Source: Methylococcales bacterium
Lineage (GTDB): Bacteria > Pseudomonadota > Gammaproteobacteria > Methylococcales > Methylomonadaceae
Direction of reading: 5' to 3'
Assembly: GCA_026398895.1 (NCBI GenBank)
Contig: JAPLRZ010000057.1
Span: forward strand, 1 to 54,537
Length of the DNA: 54,537 nt
Of the stretch, positions 9,217-17,615 are shown piece by piece. The position numbers and the translations under genes are program-made. The notes beneath the pieces were generated by a model. It was not told the DNA's origin, did no database searches, and was given only the letters and a program-made list of their open reading frames with translations. Every line of letters begins with the position of its first letter. Position 1 is the stretch's first letter.

Positions 9217-9828
9217 ATGACTTTTTCCAAACTACAAAAAATCGTGTTAGCCAGTGGCAATGCTGGCAAAATCAAAGAAATTCAAGCCATACTGACTGGG
9301 CATCCCATCGTGCCACAGTCTTTATTTGCTGTTGCAGAAGCCGATGAAACAGGAACGACCTTTGTCGAAAATGCCATTATTAAAGCCAGAAATGCCGCGC
9401 TGCATTGTAATCTACCTGCCATAGCCGATGATTCAGGTTTGGTGGTTGATGCGTTGAACGGTGAACTAGGTGTTTATTCGGCGCGTTATGCAGGTGCGAG
9501 TGCAAGTGATAGTGATAATGTCCAAAAACTATTGCAAGCATTGGAGGGCGTTCCAGAAACACAACGTACCGCACGGTTTATTTGCGTAATGGTATTTATG
9601 GAACACGCCGATGATCCGTTACCGATTATTGCTCAAGGCAGTTGGGAAGGGCGAATATTAACTCAGCCTGTTGGGAGTAATGGCTTTGGTTATGATCCTG
9701 TATTTTTCGTGCCTGATTATCAATGTGCATCGGCTGAATTATCGCCAGAGCTTAAAAATTTGCTCAGTCATCGCGGCATTGCGTTAAAAAAATTAGCCGA
9801 GGCTATTAAGGCGCGGGAGTTGCTGTAA
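9217..9828 (+). CDS. rdgB: XTP/dITP diphosphatase (RdgB/HAM1 family)
   Basis: RdgB hydrolyses non-canonical purine triphosphates (XTP, dITP, ITP) to monophosphates and keeps them out of DNA. The 203-residue product has the family length and motifs: IVLASGNAGKIKEI at the N-terminus (substrate lysine region), TFVENAIIKARNAA, ADDSGLVVDALNGELGVYSARYAG near 70-93, and GFGYDPVF near 155. The ribosome binding site AAGAGAG precedes the ATG. It lies between dabA and a phosphotransferase gene on the same strand. Confidence 0.95.
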   Translation: MTFSKLQKIVLASGNAGKIKEIQAILTGHPIVPQSLFAVAEADETGTTFVENAIIKARNAALHCNLPAIADDSGLVVDALNGELGVYSARYAGASASDSDNVQKLLQALEGVPETQRTARFICVMVFMEHADDPLPIIAQGSWEGRILTQPVGSNGFGYDPVFFVPDYQCASAELSPELKNLLSHRGIALKKLAEAIKARELL

Positions 9829-9834
9829 CGCATT

Positions 9835-10869
9835 ATGTTATTTTTTATTGCCCAACAATTTGCCGATACTATTACCGATGTTATCCCATTAGGTAATGGT
9901 TTAATTAATGACACTTTTTTAGTGTCTAACACTGAAACTTGCTTTGTTTTGCAACGTATTAATGCGCAAGTTTTTCCTGCCCCCGAACAAATTATGACTA
10001 ATATGTTGCATCTTAATCGGCATATTGGGCAAAAGCCCAGTGAGTCGATTAAGTTACAAATTCCCGACATTTTAAAAACGCTAACTGAACAAGATTTTTT
10101 TCGAGATGATAACGGTGATATTTGGCGGGCGTTGAGTTTTATCGATAATAGCGAAAGTTTAGAAACCCTGAATAGCTTGGATATTGCCGCACAAGTCGGT
10201 TTTGCCTTGGGGCATTTTCATGGTTTAGTGAGCGATTTAAATCCTGAATTACTGCATGATACCTTGCCTAGTTTTCATATTGCACCCGATTATTTACGGC
10301 AATACCATCACGTTTTAATCCAAGCGACTGCTTTTCCAGAGAATGCTTTTTGTGCGGACTTTATCGCCCAATACCAACATTTCACCGATGATTTAGAAAC
10401 GGCGAAACAACAAGGATTGCTGACATTAAGAGTGATTCATGGCGATCCTAAATTAAATAATTTTTTGTTTGATAAACACAGCCAACAAATTATCAGCTTG
10501 ATTGATTTAGATACCATCAAATCAGGGCTAGTACATTACGATATTGGCGATTGTTTGCGCTCTTGTTGTCATGACAAAGAAACAGGTGAGTTTGATTTAG
10601 AGATATGCGCGGTATTATTGGAGCAGTATCTAAGCGAAGTGGGGCTATTTTTTTCCGCTGACGATTACGACTATTTATACCCCGCGATACGTTTACTTCC
10701 GTTTGAATTAGGACTACGTTTTTATACCGATTATTTACAAGGTAATTGCTATTTTAAAGTAAGCGATGACCAGCAAAATTTACATCGAGCTATCGCGCAA
10801 TTTAAATTGTGCGCCAGTATTGTGAAACAAGAAGCGGAGATTAAACAACTCATTGCGCGGCTAACATGA
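9835..10869 (+). CDS. Aminoglycoside-phosphotransferase-fold kinase, NahK-like
   Basis: The 344-residue protein has the APH/choline kinase fold. The glycine-rich N-lobe stretch is GNGLINDTFLVSN, and FVLQRINAQVF follows, a pattern seen in N-acetylhexosamine 1-kinases (NahK-like). The catalytic loop RVIHGDPKLNNFLFD lies near 200-214 and the DFG-equivalent SLIDLDTIKSGLVHYDIGD near 221-239. This suggests phosphorylation of a sugar or small metabolite in the cytoplasm, but the substrate cannot be read from sequence. It follows rdgB by six bases and precedes the EamA transporter gene, probably in one operon. The ATG lacks a clear ribosome binding site. Confidence 0.7.
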   Translation: MLFFIAQQFADTITDVIPLGNGLINDTFLVSNTETCFVLQRINAQVFPAPEQIMTNMLHLNRHIGQKPSESIKLQIPDILKTLTEQDFFRDDNGDIWRALSFIDNSESLETLNSLDIAAQVGFALGHFHGLVSDLNPELLHDTLPSFHIAPDYLRQYHHVLIQATAFPENAFCADFIAQYQHFTDDLETAKQQGLLTLRVIHGDPKLNNFLFDKHSQQIISLIDLDTIKSGLVHYDIGDCLRSCCHDKETGEFDLEICAVLLEQYLSEVGLFFSADDYDYLYPAIRLLPFELGLRFYTDYLQGNCYFKVSDDQQNLHRAIAQFKLCASIVKQEAEIKQLIARLT

Positions 10870-10936
10870 TTAAAATTTTGTATTGTGGTCGGCAACTTGT
10901 CGCATGGTCGGAGTTAAATTCGCGCCTATTTTTATC

Positions 10937-11848
10937 ATGTTAAAAGAACAACGCCAACGGCTGATGGGTTGTGCATTGGTATTATTAGGCGCGGCAGGCT
11001 TTTCGACTAAAGCGATTTTAATTAAACTGGCATACATGGCAGATGGACAACTGGATGCGATTACCCTGTTGGCATTACGAATGCTGTTCGCGCTACCGAT
11101 TTTTTTACTTGTGGCATGGTGGAATACAAAAAAATATTCTGAGCCAGCATTGAATAAAAAACAATGGGGGATAGTTATTATTCTGGGTTTGATGGGTTAT
11201 TACATTGCCAGTTATTTGGATTTTCTAGGTTTGCAGACTATTTCAGCGGGGCTAGAACGGCTGATTATTTTTTCCTATCCAACTTTTGTGGTGCTGTTTT
11301 CTGCTATTTTTTACCGCCACGCATTGACTGCTTCGGTCATTATCGCGCTGGGTTTAAGTTATATCGGCATTTCTTTAGTGTTTATCGAATCAATGTCGCT
11401 GGCATCCACCAATATTTTGCTAGGCTCGGCTTTCGTGTTAAGCAGTGCGATTATTTTTTCCTTTTTTATCATGGGTAGTGGTGTGATGGTGCATCGTATT
11501 GGTTCGGTGCGTTTTACCACCTATACGATGACGGTTGCTAGTTTAGCGACGTTAACGCATTTTGCTTTTCATCATGATTTGGTGCAGACACTCAGCTCTA
11601 TTCCCTTAGAGGTTTATAGCTTGAGTCTTATTATGGCGATTTTTGCCACTGTACTACCCTCGTTTTTAATGAATAGTGGAATTAAAAAAATCGGTGCGAG
11701 TAGCACGGCTATTCTCAGTTCAGTAGGCCCTATTATTACGCTGGTATTGGCGAATCGCTTATTGCATGAAACTATCACCAATACGCAAATAGTGGGGACG
11801 TTTTTTGTATTGGCAGGTGGATTAATGGTGGGACGAATGAAGGCTTAA
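10937..11848 (+). CDS. EamA/DMT-superfamily transporter
   Basis: The protein is about 303 residues from the ATG at 10937; an in-frame TTG lies upstream at 10883 and no start has a clear ribosome binding site. It has about ten hydrophobic segments in two repeated EamA halves, with GAAGFSTKAILIKLAY near the first helix, GLERLIIFSYPTFVVLFSAIF in the first half, and ASSTAILSSVGPIITLVLA in the second. Family role: inner-membrane export or exchange of small metabolites. The substrate is unknown. It is the last gene of the dabA-rdgB-kinase run and ends 30 bases before a MITE-like element. Confidence 0.85.
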   Translation: MLKEQRQRLMGCALVLLGAAGFSTKAILIKLAYMADGQLDAITLLALRMLFALPIFLLVAWWNTKKYSEPALNKKQWGIVIILGLMGYYIASYLDFLGLQTISAGLERLIIFSYPTFVVLFSAIFYRHALTASVIIALGLSYIGISLVFIESMSLASTNILLGSAFVLSSAIIFSFFIMGSGVMVHRIGSVRFTTYTMTVASLATLTHFAFHHDLVQTLSSIPLEVYSLSLIMAIFATVLPSFLMNSGIKKIGASSTAILSSVGPIITLVLANRLLHETITNTQIVGTFFVLAGGLMVGRMKA

Positions 11849-11878
11849 CAGTTATTCAGTATTAATTATGGAGTCTAA

Positions 11879-12089
11879 TAACCTTTGGTGCTAGTTTAAA
11901 TTAAGCAGCTAAAACAGTAAGCTATTGTTTTTAATGGAGTCCAATAGCTTTAGCTATTGCTGATTTGTAAAAAGCTAAAGCTTTTTGACTCCTGCTCCCT
12001 TCTAATAGCCGTAAACAACAAAATAATTTAATCACAATACATTGATTGATTTAGTTTATTTTTATTGTACTACCTAGCACCAAAGGTTA
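11879..12089 (+). mobile_element. MITE-like element, copy 1 (211 bp)
   Basis: Terminal inverted repeats TAACCTTTGGTGCTAG (from 11879) and CTAGCACCAAAGGTTA (to 12089) bound a non-coding AT-rich interior. The interior holds nested short palindromes (CAATAGCTTTAGCTATTG and AAAAAGCTAAAGCTTTTT). A copy in the opposite orientation lies at 23624-23835. No transposase is encoded. Target-site duplications are not clear. Confidence 0.85.
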
Positions 12090-12319
12090 ATAAATGCGGA
12101 TGTATAAAAAATGTCATCGCGTAGCGAGGGTTCGCCGCAATCCAGTCGCCAAGGATGGCATACTAAATCACATCCTTGTGACTGGATTCCATCATGCTGG
12201 AGTGACGGTAACCCTTAATACTCAGCGACTTTTTATTGTGAACTTACTGTGTGGCGGGAGTTGGGCTTTGCCTGACTTCGCAAGCAGAGCTTACACTCCC
12301 ATATACGCCTATGCTTGTT
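12090..12319. other. Gene-free stretch with a palindromic repeat
   Basis: It contains an inverted repeat, AATCCAGTC (12139-12147) with GACTGGATT (12180-12188), extended inward by CCAAGGATG and CATCCTTG. It resembles a REP-type repeat and could end transcription of the receptor gene on the minus strand. The small plus-strand ORF here is not credible as a gene. Confidence 0.55.
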
Positions 12320-14983
12320 TTATAGACTTAAGCGCACACCAATCCAGCCTGCTCTGGGCATCCCTGGTGAGAAAAAGCGTCCGTCATTGTAGCTGTTGCC
12401 TAATACTTGCGTAGCATTGCCATAGACACCAAATGAGTTGTAATTTTTATCAAAAATATTATCCAGTTTGCCAAAGATGGTGAAGTTTTTTGTAACTTTA
12501 TAATCAGCGGTGGCATTAAATAACCAATAACCCGATGATTTAGCATTACGGTTGGCTTCGTCACCGCGTAAATAGCGATCTCCGCTGTATTGCCCGTTGA
12601 TTCCCACAGAAAATTTCTGCCATAAATCCACATTCACTGCCGCTTTGAAGATATGTTCTGGAATCCCTGGAATTTTTGAACCTTTATGAACGACGGCAAT
12701 TTCATTGGGATTGCGTGGATTTAAGCCATCAAATGGCGTTAAAAAGCGGGCATTCAAATAGGTGTAATTGGTTGCAAAATGCCAATCGTCGATTGAGCTG
12801 AACAGTTGCGGATAATCCGCGCTCGTGCCTGCTTCAATACCATAACGGCGAGTTTTGCCAACGTTGTCAAAATAGCCTTGACTGATAGTGCTACTGGCGG
12901 CATCACGGCGAAAAATAATATCGTTGTTATTGATGGTATGGAAAAAGCCTAGATTCCATTTTAATCCGCCTTTGCCGAGTAAGTTGTCTAAATCGCCACG
13001 CACTCCTGTTTCCCATGTGTTAGCAACCACTTGTTTTAAATCAGGGTCAGATACAAACGAATTAGGTAATTTACACGGAGCTTGTGGGTCAGCACAACTG
13101 AGTTCCACAGGTGATGGTGCGCGGGTTGACTCACTGTAATTACCGTATAAATTGAGATTACTCAAGGCTTGATAGGTTAAGCCAGCGGATGGATTAAAGC
13201 GTTCAAAGGTGTGTGAACCATTGAGCGTTTTAGTCGGATCATTAATATATTCATCTTTCAAATTGACATGAACAGAGTTATAACGACCCGCGACCGTGGC
13301 TGTTAATTTATCGGTGATAGAAAAACTATCGGTTAAAAATACACCGACAGTTGAGGTATTGGTGTGTAAGCGTACTTTGGATTCATCGATAAATATATTG
13401 CTTCTGGTGGTGGCGCGTGTGTCAGTCAACGAAGCCAGCTCGGTATCGGAACTAAAATTCACTTCGGAATAATCGTAGCTCACCCCTGTGGTTAAATTAT
13501 TTTCGTGTTTGAATAAATCATTCGCGAATACGGTTTGCACTGTACCGCCGCGACTGCGCATATTGGTTTGGCTGTAATTGTTAATCGCACCTTGAACGGC
13601 AGAAGTAGCGTCCACTTGATTACCGTTGGTGTCTATGACTGCCACATCGTTTGGGGTGCATAATAATTTTTGTCTGGCGGCGGCAATCTGATTTAAAGAA
13701 TTCATGGTCGTCAGATTATCGGAATTTGCGGCATTCAGCGCGTCCAGTGCGGCTTGGTTATCGGTAGTTGAAGTCGCTAGATTACCCGCTGTTAGCGCAG
13801 ACGCAGTTTGTGCGGCGGCAAGATTAGCTGTAGCCAAGGCTTCGGCTGCTACATCTGCTGCGGCTTGCGCCGCCGCTACAGCGGCTTCAGCCGCAGCAAC
13901 ACTATCTGCCGCCGCTTGATTATCCGCTGTCACCGCAGTCAGATTATCCGCCGCTGTCTGAGCCGCCGCTTCGGCATCAGCGAGGGCTTGCGCTGCCGCC
14001 GCTTGATCTTCAGTTTGGTCAGGGGCGGCACAGCTCGCATAATCGCCACTGTCACCATTAAATGATTTCATGCGATTTTGCCGAAAATAGGCATTACCGC
14101 TGACTTCTATTTTATCGGTGACATCGTAACTGCCTTGTAATTCAGAAAAGAACATTTTGGTGGTGGTCGAATCAGGGTGCGTAAATACCGCTTTGCGATT
14201 TTGTTGTAATAACTGCACGGGCGCGGCACCGTTACCTGTCATATTATTATCATTCGCCGCTAAGCTTAAATCTAGCGATCCTTTATCACCGCGCCAGCTT
14301 AATGTACCAAAGGCTTGCTCGGCTTTAGTGGCTGAATGATTGCGCCAACCACCGTCTTCAAAATGATGTAAATCCAGAAAATAACCCCAAGTGTCATTAT
14401 TCCAGCCACTGGTGAGTTCTTCTGAATGTCTATCCCACGAACCGCCATAAACTTCTAGTTGATGCAAAGGCGCGGAAAAGCCTGTTTTAGTTTTAGCCGA
14501 AATAGCCCCACCTAAACTATTTAAACCATACACAGGATTTGATCCCGAATATAAAGTCATGCTATCAATCGCATTTTGTGGAATTAAATCCCAATTAACG
14601 GTATCGCCAAATGGTTCGTTAAACCTCACCCCGTTGATGTATGTTGATAAGCCTTGTGGCATACCTAACAACGGTGAGGCAACAAAACCACGGTAGAAAA
14701 TATCAGGCTGTAAAGGATTGCTTTGTGCTTCGTTAGTCGAGACACCACTTAAAAAGCGATCCATATAATCCGCTAACGAAATAGTTTGTGCTTTTTGTAA
14801 TTGGTCGGCATCAACGTGTTGAATATGGGCAGGTAATTTTCCTGATTCTATTTCACTACCCGATAACGGGCTTGTGCTAATAACATCTATCACACCCAAG
14901 TCGGTAGGTTTGTCTTGAGCCAAGGTCATCGTTAACGATGACAAGCTAAATAAACCGATGACCCCATAGACTGACTTTCTCAT
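12320..14983 (-). CDS. TonB-dependent outer-membrane receptor with Ala-rich insertion
   Basis: The 887-residue protein has a signal peptide (cleavage likely after about A22), a TonB-box-like segment DLGVIDVIS (29-37), a plug domain (LPAHIQHVDADQLQ, then YINGVRFNEPFGDTVNWDLIP and GSNPVYGLNSLGGAI near 115-161), and a C-terminal barrel ending in GWIGVRLSL. Family role: TonB-powered uptake of iron chelates, cobalamin or other ligands; the ligand is not determinable. Residues about 325-440, between C318 and C442, are an Ala/Asp/Asn/Gln-rich, coiled-coil-like insertion (ADAEAAAQTAADNL, VAAAEAAVAAAQAAADVAAE). That is unlike the rest of the barrel and lies where an extracellular loop is expected. No adjacent exbB, tonB or regulator genes. 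Confidence 0.92.
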   Translation of the reverse strand: MRKSVYGVIGLFSLSSLTMTLAQDKPTDLGVIDVISTSPLSGSEIESGKLPAHIQHVDADQLQKAQTISLADYMDRFLSGVSTNEAQSNPLQPDIFYRGFVASPLLGMPQGLSTYINGVRFNEPFGDTVNWDLIPQNAIDSMTLYSGSNPVYGLNSLGGAISAKTKTGFSAPLHQLEVYGGSWDRHSEELTSGWNNDTWGYFLDLHHFEDGGWRNHSATKAEQAFGTLSWRGDKGSLDLSLAANDNNMTGNGAAPVQLLQQNRKAVFTHPDSTTTKMFFSELQGSYDVTDKIEVSGNAYFRQNRMKSFNGDSGDYASCAAPDQTEDQAAAAQALADAEAAAQTAADNLTAVTADNQAAADSVAAAEAAVAAAQAAADVAAEALATANLAAAQTASALTAGNLATSTTDNQAALDALNAANSDNLTTMNSLNQIAAARQKLLCTPNDVAVIDTNGNQVDATSAVQGAINNYSQTNMRSRGGTVQTVFANDLFKHENNLTTGVSYDYSEVNFSSDTELASLTDTRATTRSNIFIDESKVRLHTNTSTVGVFLTDSFSITDKLTATVAGRYNSVHVNLKDEYINDPTKTLNGSHTFERFNPSAGLTYQALSNLNLYGNYSESTRAPSPVELSCADPQAPCKLPNSFVSDPDLKQVVANTWETGVRGDLDNLLGKGGLKWNLGFFHTINNNDIIFRRDAASSTISQGYFDNVGKTRRYGIEAGTSADYPQLFSSIDDWHFATNYTYLNARFLTPFDGLNPRNPNEIAVVHKGSKIPGIPEHIFKAAVNVDLWQKFSVGINGQYSGDRYLRGDEANRNAKSSGYWLFNATADYKVTKNFTIFGKLDNIFDKNYNSFGVYGNATQVLGNSYNDGRFFSPGMPRAGWIGVRLSL

Positions 14984-15112
14984 GCTTTACACTCTAACCT
15001 TAACGGTAAAAAAAGCCATATTGTAGTCAAATGACTATGTAAGCTGTAGAGACAGGCAATAAAAAGGAAATATTCCTAAGGGACGTTATAGCTAAAACAC
15101 AATAAAACGATA

Positions 15113-15184
15113 CCGTTCGTGGTGAGCTGTGAGCTTGTCGAACAGTCGAACCACATTCACACTTCGACAAGCTCAGTGTGAACG
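15113..15184. repeat. REP-like inverted repeat (CCGTTCGTGGTGAGC family), copy 1
   Basis: CCGTTCGTGGTGAGC and GAGCTTGTCGAACAGTCG, then ACTTCGACAAGCTCAGTG, form a hairpin-rich repeat. A related copy in the opposite orientation lies at 40964-41021. Confidence 0.75.
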
Positions 15185-15206
15185 ATTTTCCAATCACAAA
15201 ATACAA

Positions 15207-15237
15207 GTAAGGGCAATCACTTGCGCGTTGCCCCTAC
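15207..15237. repeat. Short inverted repeat (GGGCAA...TTGCCC family), copy 1
   Basis: GTAAGGGCAA (15207-15216) and TTGCCCCTAC (15228-15237) form a stem-loop. A related element lies at 37409-37434 after mtkB. Confidence 0.65.
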
Positions 15238-15291
15238 TGCTTGAAACACGCCATACCGCAGATAAGTGTATGAACGGTTATTCACTACGCG

Positions 15292-15603
15292 TTATTTTTT
15301 AGCCGCTTTACCCATTTGTTTATGCTCTTCATGTGCAGCATCTAATTTAGCCGATTGCTCTGGAGTAAGCACTGCTTGCAAACTGGTTTTAGTAGCTTCG
15401 TGAACGGCTTTCATATCTTCTTGTTGTTTATCAAAAATCGCCTTTACTTTAACTTGCTGATCCGCAGTTAAATCTAACACCTTGGTCAAGTGTTCAACAC
15501 GCGCAGCGGAATCACCGCCATGATGATACTCTTCAGCAGCAAAAGTACTTAAAGACATCGTTAAAGACAGAATCAAGCCGATTAGTGTTAATTTTTTATT
15601 CAT
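15292..15603 (-). CDS. Spy/CpxP-like periplasmic protein
   Basis: From the third of three consecutive ATGs (15603), with AAGG at good spacing, the product is 103 residues: a signal peptide (MNKKLTLIGLILSL to about FAA), a His-rich start (EYHHGG), then a helical hairpin with LDLTADQQVKVKAIFDKQQEDM and LTPEQSAKLDAAHEEHKQM. The paired LTxEQ-type segments are typical of the LTXXQ/Spy family. Family role: ATP-independent periplasmic chaperone or envelope-stress/metal-response protein. Single gene; the regulator is unknown. Confidence 0.75.
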   Translation of the reverse strand: MNKKLTLIGLILSLTMSLSTFAAEEYHHGGDSAARVEHLTKVLDLTADQQVKVKAIFDKQQEDMKAVHEATKTSLQAVLTPEQSAKLDAAHEEHKQMGKAAKK

Positions 15604-15749
15604 CATCATTACCTTGGTTATGAAATTATGGAGTATTAACCGTTTTAGCAAAAAACAGCTACTGCTAGTATAGACGGTACAAATGTATTCGCACCACCTA
15701 TAAGACGATAATTGCTATACAATACCGCACTTTCAAGGGAATATTATCA

Positions 15750-16247
15750 ATGAATAAACAAGAAAAATCGCTCACCATGACGGTATTAATGACACCTGAC
15801 ATGGCAAACTTTTCGGGTCATGTGCATGGGGGTTCATTACTAAAATTGCTGGATCAAGTCGCTTATGCCTGCTCCGCAAAATATTGTAAACAATACGTCG
15901 TCACCGCCGCACTGGATCAAGTTTTCTTTAAACAACAAGTCAATGTTGGCGAATTAGTCACTTTTTATGCCCACGTTAACTATGTTGGACATTCCTCAAT
16001 GGAAATTGGCGTTAAAGTGGTTGCTGAAAATTTACGCACCAACAGTAAACGCCACACCACCTCCTGTTATTTTACAATGGTAGCAATGGATGAAAGCGGA
16101 AAACCCACCGAAGTACCCAGACTACAATTAGACACCGACATCGAAAAACAACACTACGCCGAAGCCGAATTGCGTAAACAACTGCGCCAAGAAAATTTGC
16201 AAAAAACGCGTTTGTTAACGGCCGAACTCACAGAGGATAAGTTTTAA
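15750..16247 (+). CDS. Acyl-CoA thioesterase, hotdog fold
   Basis: The 165-residue protein is a 4HBT hotdog-fold thioesterase of the YciA/YkhA type. MTPDMANFSGHVHGGSLLKLLDQVAYACSA near 13-42 is the characteristic active-site helix region, and VGHSSMEIGVKVVAENL with TSCYFTMVAMDE follow. Family role: hydrolysis of acyl-CoA to free acid and CoA in the cytoplasm. Chain-length preference cannot be read. It stands alone between the Spy-like gene and a broken methylase gene. Confidence 0.88.
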   Translation: MNKQEKSLTMTVLMTPDMANFSGHVHGGSLLKLLDQVAYACSAKYCKQYVVTAALDQVFFKQQVNVGELVTFYAHVNYVGHSSMEIGVKVVAENLRTNSKRHTTSCYFTMVAMDESGKPTEVPRLQLDTDIEKQHYAEAELRKQLRQENLQKTRLLTAELTEDKF

Positions 16248-16307
16248 GTGAGTCTAAAAAACCGCTCATAACATTTGAATTTACGCTAAATACCTAAATA
16301 CAACATC

Positions 16308-16523
16308 ATGGACTTAATAAAGCAAGGCATAGCCCGCACTGCCAAAATGAACATGATTATTCATGATGATGGACATACCAATGTTATTGCTTTTGACGGT
16401 TTAAAAAGTCCTGAAACGATGACACAACTGACCAAACACGATGGCTTTAAACGTGACAGTTTTGATTTTATCGCCACCAATCCGCCGTTTGGTTCGAGCA
16501 TTAAAAAAGCCGAAATTAACTAA
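16308..16523 (+). pseudogene. N6-adenine methylase (HsdM-like) fragment
   Basis: The 71-codon ORF encodes only the middle of an HsdM-type methylase: MDLIKQGIARTAKMNMIIHDDG, then DSFDFIATNPPFGSSIKKAE. NPPF is the catalytic motif IV of N6-adenine methyltransferases. The N-terminal bundle, the SAM motif I and the rest of the target-recognition region are missing, so the gene is truncated on both sides. A probable piece of its 3' end lies at 18805-18942, on the far side of the restriction-modification cassette. Confidence 0.75.
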
Positions 16524-16559
16524 TTTTAGTTTTATAGTCATCTTTATTAATTTAAATTT

Positions 16560-17615
16560 ATGAAAAATCAACCTACATTTATTGATTTATTTTCAGGAAT
16601 TGGTGGCTTCAGAATTGGCTTTGAAAAATCAGGTTTTGAATGCTTAATGTCTTCAGAAATAAATGATTATTGCAAAAAGACCTATCAAAACAATTTTGGT
16701 GAATCGCCGTTATGTGATGTCACAAAAATACCACTAAATAATATTCCAGATCATGACGTATTAACAGCGGGCTTTCCTTGTCAACCGTTTAGTATTTGTG
16801 GCAAAAAAAGAGGATTTGAAGATACACGCGGAACGTTATTTTTCCATATTTGCGAAATTATCAATGCAAAGCAACCGAAAGTGATTTTATTAGAAAATGT
16901 AAAGCATCTAATCCATCACGACAGCGGCAACACACTAACTGTTATTTTGAATTCATTGGAAGAATTAGGCTATCACGTCAACTTTAAGTTGTTAAATGCG
17001 AAGAATTTTGGGATGCCCCAAAATCGTGAACGTATCATTATTTTTGCCACAAAAGAAAAGCCGTTTAACTTTTCAAAGTGCAATTTTAGTCAAACTGAAT
17101 CGCTTGAAACATTTTTAGATGATGACGATGGTGATTTTGAGTTTTTGAATAAAGACGAATACACATTGATTGAAAATCCAGTGAAACAAAAAGAATCGGG
17201 CTTGATGTTTGTCGGTTATCGAAATAAAGCAATTAGAAAGGCTGGTGTTAGAGAAAATACTGAACATTTATCGCGTGTGCATAAACAACCGAATCGCATT
17301 TATTCTGTGGAAGGAACACACCCAACATTGCCATCTCAAGAATCGTCTGGACGTTTTTTTATTTACCTCCCAGACAAAGATGCAGTGAGAAAATTAACAC
17401 TCAAAGAATGCTATCGGATTATGGGCTTTCCTGAAAATTTTAAAATTTCAGAAAGTAAATCCGAAGCCTATAAACAAGTGGGTAATTCTGTTTGTGTTCC
17501 GATGGTGACTGAATTAGCCACCCAAATACTTAACCAACAACTTTTGAGTGCAAATGAACCACAGCGAATTACTAAAAGAAATTTACAATTCAGCCTTGAA
17601 TTTGATTGCGTCTGA
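16560..17615 (+). CDS. DNA (cytosine-5) methyltransferase, type II
   Basis: The 351-residue enzyme has the ordered C5-methyltransferase motifs: I (FIDLFSGIGGFRIGFE, 7-22), IV (TAGFPCQPFS, catalytic C74), VI (LLENVKHL, 110-117), VIII (PQNRERIIIF, about 153-162) and X (YKQVGNSV, about 310-317). It methylates a cytosine in a specific DNA site and protects it from the partner endonuclease encoded immediately downstream. The 3' end overlaps that gene by about 60 bases. The region is visibly more AT-rich than the flanking genes, consistent with transfer as a cassette. Confidence 0.95.
   Translation: MKNQPTFIDLFSGIGGFRIGFEKSGFECLMSSEINDYCKKTYQNNFGESPLCDVTKIPLNNIPDHDVLTAGFPCQPFSICGKKRGFEDTRGTLFFHICEIINAKQPKVILLENVKHLIHHDSGNTLTVILNSLEELGYHVNFKLLNAKNFGMPQNRERIIIFATKEKPFNFSKCNFSQTESLETFLDDDDGDFEFLNKDEYTLIENPVKQKESGLMFVGYRNKAIRKAGVRENTEHLSRVHKQPNRIYSVEGTHPTLPSQESSGRFFIYLPDKDAVRKLTLKECYRIMGFPENFKISESKSEAYKQVGNSVCVPMVTELATQILNQQLLSANEPQRITKRNLQFSLEFDCV

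Larger units (their letters stand above)
14984..15291. other. Gene-free stretch with two short repeats
   Basis: This region between the receptor and the Spy-like gene holds the repeats described at 15113-15184 and 15207-15237. The receptor promoter should lie just above 14983, but no convincing Fur box or -35/-10 pair was identified by eye. Confidence 0.5.

Noticed and set aside
12094..12414. Plus-strand ORF of 106 codons
   Set aside because: It crosses a palindromic repeat and the 3' end of the receptor gene, and shows no protein-like pattern.
13704..14065. Plus-strand ORFs rich in Ala, Ser, Cys and Arg
   Set aside because: They are antisense shadows of the Ala-rich insertion of the TonB receptor; the repeated codons keep other frames open.
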